A DNA stretch of 64,000 bases from CAYXFD01 sp964464175. Lineage in GTDB: Bacteria; Cloacimonadota; Cloacimonadia; Cloacimonadales; JAJBBL01. Positions 57,318 to 64,000 of this stretch are shown piece after piece. Positions within the stretch are counted from its first letter, which is position 1. Each line of letters starts with the position of its first letter. The position numbers and the translations under genes were made by a program. Under the pieces are notes generated by a model, which worked only from the letters and a program-made list of their open reading frames with translations, ran no database searches and had not been told where the DNA came from. The stretch lies in contig CAYXFD010000001.1 in assembly GCA_964464175.1 (NCBI GenBank), positions 1 to 64,000 on the forward strand, read 5' to 3'.

Positions 57318-58700
57318 ATGATTAGTAGAGAATTGATTACCAGGGTTCTGGAACGGGCTTTATCCAACGGCGGCGATTTTGCCGAGCTATTTCTGGAAAA
57401 CAGCTACAATTCCAGTATCCGGTTTTATGATGGTAAGACACAACAGAGCATAGCAGGCAAAGACTTTGGTATAGGGATCAGGGTCTTTTACGGCAAAAGT
57501 GCCATCTATGCTTATACAAGTGATCTGTCCGAGAAGTCCTTGTTAGAAGCTGCTGATGCAGTTTCAAAGGCTGACAGAACAGATAAGATTATCACTCCGC
57601 AGCAGTTACAGCAACGGACTTTTGACAATATCCATAGAGTGCAGGTACCGGGTAATACCATAGGTAAGGCAGAGAAAATAGATTTCATGAAAGTGATAGA
57701 TAAATCAGCCCGGGGATATAATGAAAAAGTTATGCAGGTAGATTTGACAATGATGGAGAAGAAACAGAATGTATTGATTGTCAACAGCGAAGGTCTCTAT
57801 ACCGAAGATGAGCGGAATTACACCCGAATATTTGTTGTCACTATTGCCGGCAGCGGTACGGAATACCAGACCTGTACGGAAGGACCGGGTGCTCATGCCG
57901 GTTATGAGTTCATCAGAAGCCTTGATCCGAAAGATTTAGGAGAAAAAACAGCAGTAGTGGCAGTGAAGATGCTACTCTCCGATTATGCTCCGAGCGGCAA
58001 TTTCCCGGTCATAATTGATAATGGTTTCGGTGGCGTTATTTTCCATGAAGCCTGTGGACACAGTCTGGAAGCGACATCAGTGGCTAAAGGGGCATCGGTC
58101 TTTGCCGGGAAACTGAATCAGCAGATAGCTTCGGAAAAAGTCACTGCTGTCGATGACGGGACAATGGTCAATAAGTGGGGTTCTACTAATATCGATGATG
58201 AGGGGACACCAACCCAAAAAACCGTGCTGATTGACAGGGGAATTCTTAAATCTTATATGATCGACAAACTCGGTGGCAGGAAAATGGGTATGCCCTCGAC
58301 GGGAAGCGGAAGAAGACAATCTTATAAATATGCCCCTACCTCCAGGATGCGCAACACCTATATAGCTCCGGGAACGGATAAATTCGAAGATATGGTTGCG
58401 TCGATTGACAACGGTCTCTATGCCAAAAAAATGGGCGGCGGTTCTGTTCTTCCCGGAACCGGGAATTTCAACTTTTCAGTGGCAGAAGGGTATATGATCC
58501 GGGACGGCAAGATAGCAGAACCGGTACGGGGTGCTACCTTAATAGGAAATGGAGCGGAGATACTGAATAAGATAACTATGGTAGCGGACAATCTTGCTCT
58601 GGCGGAAGGGAATTGCGGTTCCATCAGCGGATCTGTTCCAACCTGTGTCGGGCAACCGGCAGTTAAAGTTGACCAGATTATTGTCGGCGGAAGAAAGTAG
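57318..58700 (+). CDS. tldD: TldD-like metalloprotease subunit
   Basis: Subunit of the TldD/TldE heterodimeric protease, known for processing modified peptides such as microcins. The zinc-binding HExxxH motif is at His243, Glu244 and His248 (FHEACGHSLE). Also conserved are GFGGVI, the DDGTMVNKWGSTNIDDEGTPTQKTVLI block and GRRQSYKYAPTSRMRNTYI. At 460 aa it fits TldD. GGAGG precedes ATG 57318. The partner gene starts 14 bases after its stop, as expected for an obligate heterodimer. Confidence 0.93.
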   Translation: MISRELITRVLERALSNGGDFAELFLENSYNSSIRFYDGKTQQSIAGKDFGIGIRVFYGKSAIYAYTSDLSEKSLLEAADAVSKADRTDKIITPQQLQQRTFDNIHRVQVPGNTIGKAEKIDFMKVIDKSARGYNEKVMQVDLTMMEKKQNVLIVNSEGLYTEDERNYTRIFVVTIAGSGTEYQTCTEGPGAHAGYEFIRSLDPKDLGEKTAVVAVKMLLSDYAPSGNFPVIIDNGFGGVIFHEACGHSLEATSVAKGASVFAGKLNQQIASEKVTAVDDGTMVNKWGSTNIDDEGTPTQKTVLIDRGILKSYMIDKLGGRKMGMPSTGSGRRQSYKYAPTSRMRNTYIAPGTDKFEDMVASIDNGLYAKKMGGGSVLPGTGNFNFSVAEGYMIRDGKIAEPVRGATLIGNGAEILNKITMVADNLALAEGNCGSISGSVPTCVGQPAVKVDQIIVGGRK

Positions 58701-58714
58701 GAGGAAGAACAATC

Positions 58715-60052
58715 ATGTACGAAAAAGAATTCAATACAATATTCGATATTGCTCAGGGTAAAGTTGATGAGATAGAGATATTATTAGCAAGCGGCAAGTC
58801 ATTTTCCGTAAGAATCCACAACCAAAATGTCGAATCCTTCAGTTATGCAGACAGCAACGGGATAGGGATTAGAATACTCAAAGACGGTAAAGTGGGTTAC
58901 TCTTATACGGAAGAATTCAGTGATCAGGCCTTCGAAATGATCATAGAGGAAGCTATCGCCAACAGTAAGTTTGTCGAGAATCTGGAACCGGTCAAATTTG
59001 CTAACCATCCGGCAATCCGGCAAGAGCTTGATCTATACTCAAAAGAACTGGATGAAATAGGAGTGGAAGAGAAGATAGAACTGGCCAAGAAACTGGAATC
59101 AATGGCTTTAGCTGCCGATAAAAGGATATTTAATGTTCCTTATGCAGCTTACAGCGACGGTTATAGCTATGCCAAAATTGCTAACAGCAAGGGTTTGAAG
59201 AAGGAGACGAAAACCAATTACGGGATGGCTTTTGCCATGGTATTGGCTCAAGAAGGGGATGATAAGAAATCAGGCAGCGAGTTTATTATTTCCAGAGAGT
59301 TCAGTAAAATAGATCCCCGGAAGATCGCGGAAAAGGCGGTTAAACAAGCAACCGAACTTCTGAATGCAGAAACTCCCGCCTCCGGACAATACCCGGTTAT
59401 TATAAGGAATGAAACAATGGGTTCTCTTCTGAGTACTTTCTCCGGAATCTTCTCCGCTAAAAATGTACAGGACGGAAAATCACTCCTCAAAGGGAAGATC
59501 GGTCAGAAGATTGCCAGTCCGGTTGTTACATTAGTCGATGATGGTCTTCATCCGGACGGTATGTCATCTTCTCCCTTTGATTCTGAAGGCTATCCTTCTC
59601 AGAAAACCCTTCTTATCGACAAAGGCGTTTTAACTAATTTCCTCCATAGTACTATTACGGCTGCCAAAGAAGAAGGGGCAAAATCAACCGGGAATGCTTC
59701 CAGAAGTTATAAAAATTCGATGAGCGTTTCACCAACAAATTTTGTTTTGGAAGAGGGAAAAAGTAATACTGAAGACCTTTTTAAGGCACATGACCAGGTT
59801 ATCGAAGTTGTCAGTCTGCAAGGATTGCATTCGGGAGCAAATCCTATCTCGGGAGATTTTTCGCTCGCCGCAGAAGGATTTCTTTACAAAAATGGAGTTA
59901 AAGAAAAAGCTCTGGCGAATTTCACCATATCTGGAAATCTTTTTCAGATACTGAAAGATATTGAGATGGTTGGTAATGATAGTGTTTTCAATATGCAGTC
60001 ATGCAGCTCTCCATCGATACTGGTGAAGAATATAGCCGTCAGCAGTAAGTGA
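58715..60052 (+). CDS. tldE: TldE/PmbA-like protease partner subunit
   Basis: A 445-aa member of the TldD/PmbA family paired with TldD. It has the family's GIGIRILKDGKVGYSYTEEF, KGKIGQKIASPVVTLVDDGLHPDGMSSSPFDSEGYPSQKTLLI and SGNASRSYKNS blocks, but the metal-binding HExxxH of TldD is absent, as expected for the TldE (PmbA) subunit. It follows tldD by 14 bases, so both are made together. Substrates here are unknown. Confidence 0.93.
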   Translation: MYEKEFNTIFDIAQGKVDEIEILLASGKSFSVRIHNQNVESFSYADSNGIGIRILKDGKVGYSYTEEFSDQAFEMIIEEAIANSKFVENLEPVKFANHPAIRQELDLYSKELDEIGVEEKIELAKKLESMALAADKRIFNVPYAAYSDGYSYAKIANSKGLKKETKTNYGMAFAMVLAQEGDDKKSGSEFIISREFSKIDPRKIAEKAVKQATELLNAETPASGQYPVIIRNETMGSLLSTFSGIFSAKNVQDGKSLLKGKIGQKIASPVVTLVDDGLHPDGMSSSPFDSEGYPSQKTLLIDKGVLTNFLHSTITAAKEEGAKSTGNASRSYKNSMSVSPTNFVLEEGKSNTEDLFKAHDQVIEVVSLQGLHSGANPISGDFSLAAEGFLYKNGVKEKALANFTISGNLFQILKDIEMVGNDSVFNMQSCSSPSILVKNIAVSSK

Positions 60053-60181
60053 AAAAAGCAGAAAAAGATCTCTGGATAGAAGGTTGCTTTTGGTGTTACT
60101 TTTTTTGGGGAAACCTTGTATTCGTTCCTGGAAGAACAGGGGTGAAGAGGTAACCACAATCTAAATGAACAGGAGTCTGTT

Positions 60182-60454
60182 ATGGCAAAAGTTGAGATAG
60201 AGAGACTCTCCGAAGCTGAAATCAAAGACCGGGGGATAAGGGAATGGCCTGTCTGGGAAAAGGAAATTTCCCAATTCGACTGGTACTATGACAACCCAGA
60301 AGAGTGCCTGCTCATCGAAGGGGAGGTGGAAGTAACGACTTCCCAGGGTACCTATCACCTGAAAGCGGGTGATTATGTGACCTTTCCGAAAGGACTTAGA
60401 TGCCAATGGAAGATAAAGCAGCCTGTCAGAAAATACTTCAATTTTCCGGAATAA
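60182..60454 (+). CDS. Small cupin-domain protein
   Basis: A 90-residue single-domain cupin of the DUF861/cupin_3 type. It shows the double-stranded barrel pattern with WYYDNPEECLLIEGEVEV, THSQ-like TSQGTYHLKAGDYVTFPKGLRCQWKIKQPVRKYF and conserved GD and FPKG turns. The N-terminal metal histidines are weak, so binding is uncertain. It lies 129 bases after tldE on the same strand. Function is unknown. Confidence 0.85.
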   Translation: MAKVEIERLSEAEIKDRGIREWPVWEKEISQFDWYYDNPEECLLIEGEVEVTTSQGTYHLKAGDYVTFPKGLRCQWKIKQPVRKYFNFPE

Positions 60455-60590
60455 GCAGCTCGGATAGAGAGGTTTTTGGACACTTCAGAAGGGATTGTTT
60501 CCTGCCGCTTTATACAATGCCAAGAGCGGCTTAAAAAGTACTATTTCAGTGATACGTTAAGGCATATCTTATCATTGATTAAGGATATAA

Positions 60591-60634
60591 AAAAAAGGAG
60601 AACGAGGTAACTGGTTACCCGTTTCTCCTTTTTT
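60591..60634. terminator. Bidirectional terminator between the cupin gene and transketolase
   Basis: AAAAAAGGAGAAC (60591-60603) and its near-complement GTTTCTCCTTTTTT (60621-60634) form the outer stem, with GGTAAC and GTTACC forming the inner stem. One bulge or mismatch separates them. A-run on one side and T-run on the other let it serve both convergent genes. Confidence 0.85.
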
Positions 60635-60679
60635 ACTCTTAGATTATTGAGCTTCGGATATTTTCAGAATGGTAAAGAA

Positions 60680-62659
60680 TTATTGAAGCTGATCCTCTAT
60701 CTGTTTCATTACTGTATCTACATCCAGCCCGGCGTGATAGAAAACTCCCTCCGATTTTCCTGAGAGTGCATAATCCCTGACACCAAATTTGATCAGTCTT
60801 GCCTTTATCTGCAGTTCCAGGAGTCTGTCTGCTACTATGCTGCCTAAGCCTGTGTGGACATTATGATCTTCGTAAGTGAAGATAGTTCCTGCCTCTGCTG
60901 CCATTCGGAGAGAGTCTTCCGGAATATCGTTCGGGCAGGAAACAGCCCAGAGCTGTAACAAGATGCCTTTTTCTTTCAGCCTGTCAACAATCTCGACCCC
61001 TTTGGAAGCCAGAGTGCCCATAGTTAAAAGAGCACCTTTTATCCCTTTTCTGTTTTGAGGATCGGTTTCGTCTGGAGAAAGCGAGGGATTACGGATAAGG
61101 TCGGCTTTCCCATACTCAAAATGATAATCTTCACCGTAAAAAAGTGAACCGTCTTCCTTTTTTATCACTGGAACTTTTGATCTTCCCATGGCTACCAGAT
61201 AGTTTCCCTTTTTATTGATCAGATAACGGATTGCCCGGTCTGTTTGATTGGGGCAGACAGGAATGATCGGTCTGAAATGATAGAGATTACGCATTAAAGC
61301 GAGGTAATCGAGACACTGATGGGTCTTTCCGTCTTCACCGACATCAAGCCCGACATGAGTAACGATAACTTTAAGATTAGTCTCATTAATATCATTAAGC
61401 CGGTGTTGATTATAGGTCTCGTCAACTCCAAAAACTCCGAAATCGACAAAAAAGGTCTGTAACCCTTCTAAGGAAACACTACCCGACATGACTGCTGTAT
61501 GATGTTCCATGATGCCGCTCTGGATAAAATTATCCGGCAGTTCCTTTTCGAAATCATTGGTTTTGACACTCCCCTGCAGATCACAGTCGAAGACAATGAT
61601 AGGGGTGTATGGTTCTCTTTTGTTGATTTTTGCCAAATCGGCAAGGGCATTACCCCAGGCAGAACGGTTATCAAGAGGCTTGTCATAGACAATTGCCTTT
61701 CCTTTATCCAGATCAGAAAAAGGAGCAGATTCTCTCTCTTCTTCAGTTTTTGAAGAAACTTCGGTTAGTTCCTGTCTCGTTTTACAAGGAAAAGATTCCC
61801 GTAATTGGCGGTAATGATCAAGATCATTCTCTGATCCGAGTTCTTCTAAAGCAGCAGATAACTGGTCTTCGGAGAGGGCAGAACCATGGTATTTTTCTTT
61901 GTTCTCCATGAAGGAAACACCCTTTCCCATTACAGTATTAGCAATTATTACTGCCGGTTTGTCAATCTCAGCAGCATGTCTTACCGCTTCGCTTATCTCT
62001 GTGAAATCATGACCATCAATCTCCAGAACTTTCCAACCGGCGGAAATATAGTTTTCTTTAATATTCTGCGGCATAATCCGGTCTATCTCGCCACTGATCT
62101 GCAACCGGTTATAATCGATAATTCCCGTTATATTGTTCAAGCCATATTTAACAGCAAAACGGCAGGCTTCTGAAAGCTGGCCTTTCTGCTGTTCTCCATC
62201 TCCCATCATCACAAAGACGTTATAGGAAAGATTCTTTACCTTCGCAGCTAAAGCAAAACCGCATCCGGCTGAGAGCCCCTGTCCCAGATTACCTGATCCC
62301 CACTCAATTCCGGGAACAGTTCTCTCCACATGACCTTCAAAAATACTGCCGCAGAGACGGAATTGAGAGACAAAGTCTTCAAGAGGGAAAAACCCGTTCA
62401 AAGCTAAGGCAGTATAAGTACCGGGAGAGATATGACCATTACTGATAACAATTCTGTCCCGCTCTTCCAGTTTGCATTTACGGGGGTCAATATGCAGCAT
62501 TTCATAAAGGGTAAGCAATATATCAATAGCCGACATTGATCCGCCGGGATGCCCGGATCCGGCAAGAGTAGTCGCTTTTATAATTGCCGAACGGGCTAAT
62601 ATTGCTCTCTTTTTTAGGGATTCGATACTTTCATTTTTTAAGGAAGAATAGGTATTCAT
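60680..62659 (-). CDS. tkt: Transketolase
   Basis: Thiamine-diphosphate enzyme of the pentose phosphate pathway. TPP-domain segments: GHPGGSMSAID near the N-terminus, WGSGNLGQGLSAG and the GDG motif in MMGDGEQQKGQLSEA with the later NRLQ. The C-terminal pyrimidine and transketolase-C domains are fused, including IESGIMEHHTAVMSGSV-like text and DHNVHTGLGS. I chose ATG 62659; a longer frame to 62713 adds 18 residues. At 659 aa it is a full-length enzyme. Its ribosome site is weak (GGCGAG). It is convergent with the cupin gene. Confidence 0.93.
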   Translation of the reverse strand: MNTYSSLKNESIESLKKRAILARSAIIKATTLAGSGHPGGSMSAIDILLTLYEMLHIDPRKCKLEERDRIVISNGHISPGTYTALALNGFFPLEDFVSQFRLCGSIFEGHVERTVPGIEWGSGNLGQGLSAGCGFALAAKVKNLSYNVFVMMGDGEQQKGQLSEACRFAVKYGLNNITGIIDYNRLQISGEIDRIMPQNIKENYISAGWKVLEIDGHDFTEISEAVRHAAEIDKPAVIIANTVMGKGVSFMENKEKYHGSALSEDQLSAALEELGSENDLDHYRQLRESFPCKTRQELTEVSSKTEEERESAPFSDLDKGKAIVYDKPLDNRSAWGNALADLAKINKREPYTPIIVFDCDLQGSVKTNDFEKELPDNFIQSGIMEHHTAVMSGSVSLEGLQTFFVDFGVFGVDETYNQHRLNDINETNLKVIVTHVGLDVGEDGKTHQCLDYLALMRNLYHFRPIIPVCPNQTDRAIRYLINKKGNYLVAMGRSKVPVIKKEDGSLFYGEDYHFEYGKADLIRNPSLSPDETDPQNRKGIKGALLTMGTLASKGVEIVDRLKEKGILLQLWAVSCPNDIPEDSLRMAAEAGTIFTYEDHNVHTGLGSIVADRLLELQIKARLIKFGVRDYALSGKSEGVFYHAGLDVDTVMKQIEDQLQ

Positions 62660-63109
62660 TTTACACTCGCCAATTTTTTGAAGCAAATATCTCTTTCTGA
62701 CTAATAATGTCAATGAGGATTTTGTTTAAGTTTTGCCTTTTAAGAGTATTTCTCTGATTGCCAATTGAAGTAAGTTTTGATAAGCGGGCTGAGTTAATGG
62801 AATAGATTTGGCGAGTAGAAAGGGTGAGGTGAGTTTATCATTGAGTTAGCGGAGGAAAGAGAAGAGAGGTTTTAGTAATCGAAGGGGGAGTGAAAATTAT
62901 TGACATTCTATGATAAAAGCTGATAAATGAAAAGGGTTTAGGCATTCCGAAAAGAAAGCTTGAGTGAGATAATAATGGACAAAAATTCTTAACTAAGGAT
63001 TCTTTGGTTTTTCTATCAAGATTCTTATAGTGGCAGAACCGGGGAGTTTGTCTGCCCGACAAACTCAAAGTTATGATAACTATAGCAAGTAGTAAAAGAA
63101 GGTTTGATC
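62660..63109. other. Divergent intergenic region of 450 bases
   Basis: No gene is seen between transketolase (minus) and the sensor protein (plus). A candidate plus-strand promoter is TTGACA at 62900-62905 with GATAAA at 62922-62927 (16-base spacing). A perfect 9-bp hairpin at 63044-63066, GAGTTTGTC, loop TGCCC, GACAAACTC, ends 43 bases before the sensor ATG and may be a regulatory stem. Confidence 0.45.
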
Positions 63110-64000
63110 ATGATAATAAACGCCTTTTCTTTACCAATTTTATTATCCGTTATTATAAGCCTCATATTTACGATCTGGGCTTATACGTTTCACAGGGTGA
63201 TTGGAACACTTTCCTTTTGTTTCCTGATGTTGGGAGCTTTTCTCTATTCTTTCGGGTATCTGATGGAAATAAGCATTCCTTCTCTTTCCTGGCACCTGCT
63301 TTGGCTCAAAGTACAATATATCGGTATTGTCTCTATTCCTTTCTTTTGGGTAATCTTTACGATGAAAATCACCGGCAGGGGACGGCTTATCTCGGTTCCG
63401 CTAATTACCGTACTCCTGTCAATACCCATAATAGTCCTGTCCCTCGTTTTATCAATAGATAAACATGATCTCTTCTATCAGAACATCACTCTGGTCACTG
63501 TAGGACCCTTTTCAACAATATCATTCACCAGAGGACTCTTTTACTGGATTTTTGTCGTTCATCAGAATGCTCTCTTTCTCTTCTCGGTAATACTCTTGCT
63601 TACAGCAATAAATAACAGTGAGGGCAAACAACGAAGAGTATTCTTGATCCTGTTGCTGGGATTAACCATTCCATGGCTTTCTCATTTAGTCTATTTGACC
63701 GGAAAAATACCCAGGAATCTTGATATTGTTCCGTTGTTTTTTGCTGTCACGGGAGTTGTTTTCTATATCGGTCTTTTTAACTTTAAACTGCTCACTTTTT
63801 TACCGGTGGCAAAGTCTTATATCTTTGATCATCTCCCTTATACCATTCTGATAGTTGATAGGGAAAGAAAACTTAGGGGTATGAACCGCTCAGCAATGAA
63901 AATGCTGAATTTGTCGCCGGATGACGTTGGAATAGACTTTGAACGGGCATTAAGAAGGGTCAGAGTTTCTTCCGACAAAGTTAGCGGTGAACTAAAGGCT
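63110..64000 (+). CDS. 7TM-domain sensor protein, truncated by window end
   Basis: An open frame of 297 codons runs off the right edge. It starts at ATG 63110, after AGAAGG at 7 bases. The first 230 or so residues hold about seven hydrophobic helices and resemble the 7TM N-terminal sensor module of histidine kinases and diguanylate cyclases (WLKVQYIGIVSIPFFWVIFTM is the typical central segment). After residue 240 the sequence becomes soluble and looks like a PAS domain (ILIVDRERKLRGMNRSAMKMLNL). The output domain lies outside the window, so it may be kinase, cyclase or phosphatase. Confidence 0.8.
   Translation, partial: MIINAFSLPILLSVIISLIFTIWAYTFHRVIGTLSFCFLMLGAFLYSFGYLMEISIPSLSWHLLWLKVQYIGIVSIPFFWVIFTMKITGRGRLISVPLITVLLSIPIIVLSLVLSIDKHDLFYQNITLVTVGPFSTISFTRGLFYWIFVVHQNALFLFSVILLLTAINNSEGKQRRVFLILLLGLTIPWLSHLVYLTGKIPRNLDIVPLFFAVTGVVFYIGLFNFKLLTFLPVAKSYIFDHLPYTILIVDRERKLRGMNRSAMKMLNLSPDDVGIDFERALRRVRVSSDKVSGELKA

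Noticed and set aside
63110..64000. PorY-type sensor kinase for PorX
   Set aside because: The N-terminal 7TM module is a general sensor type and the output domain is outside the window, so pairing with PorX cannot be claimed.

Overview
The window looks like a chromosomal segment of a Gram-negative bacterium of the FCB group, most likely Candidatus Cloacimonadota. Three things point there. Two large surface proteins (29068-34638 and 35001-37688) end in the same type IX secretion-style sorting domain, with NYPNPFNPET near its start and KMILMK at the extreme C-terminus. A PorX-like response regulator with a PglZ domain (45098-46654) is present. Outer-membrane biogenesis genes (lpxB, lptF, lptG, a BamA/TamA-family protein and TamB) are also present. 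The assignment rests on protein style; no rRNA gene was found to confirm it. I saw no tRNA, rRNA, CRISPR array, insertion sequence or prophage.

Layout. 1-3.8 kb (minus): PiT phosphate transporter, its DUF47/PhoU-like partner and an outer-membrane beta-barrel protein. 3.8-4.8 kb: gene-poor, with a possible gene relic. 4.8-8.7 kb (minus): an Ig-like lipoprotein, riboflavin synthase, recR, ybaB and rsmI. 9.1-13.8 kb (minus): an unusual cluster of threonine dehydrogenase, holo-ACP synthase, an acetyl-CoA-synthetase-like AMP ligase, a stand-alone acyl carrier protein and 2-amino-3-ketobutyrate CoA ligase. 14.2-17.9 kb (plus): a three-gene surface-glycan cassette of glycosyltransferase, HPr-kinase-like ATPase and flippase. 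17.9-26.5 kb (minus): lpxB, a DUF374 acyltransferase, an aminotransferase, a TIM-barrel isomerase, ligA, lptF and lptG. 26.7-28.4 kb: ogt and tpx (plus) facing smpB (minus). 28.7-37.7 kb (plus): the two secreted surface proteins. Each has a leader of about 290 bases with matching motifs in the same order, and each is closed by a strong terminator.

37.8-40.1 kb (minus): formate-tetrahydrofolate ligase and a ferritin-like protein. 40.3-42.8 kb (plus): rseP (TTG start) and tgt, which appears to start at ATT. 42.8-43.6 kb: a non-coding stretch holding a perfect 50-bp palindrome. 43.6-47.2 kb (plus): panB, an uncharacterised 201-aa protein, porX and tsaE. 47.2-53.0 kb (minus): tamA-like and tamB. 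53.4-57.1 kb (minus): trpS, rimO and a DUF1015 gene. 57.3-60.5 kb (plus): a TldD/TldE-like protease pair and a small cupin. 60.7-62.7 kb (minus): transketolase. 63.1 kb to the window end (plus): the N-terminal part of a 7TM sensor protein cut off by the window edge.

The common theme is envelope construction and protein export (LPS synthesis and transport, outer-membrane assembly, type IX-style secretion and its regulator), mixed with housekeeping genes. The observations most worth following are the ACP-containing threonine/glycine cluster, the shared leader of the two secreted proteins, the spacer-less 50-bp palindrome and the non-AUG start of tgt.
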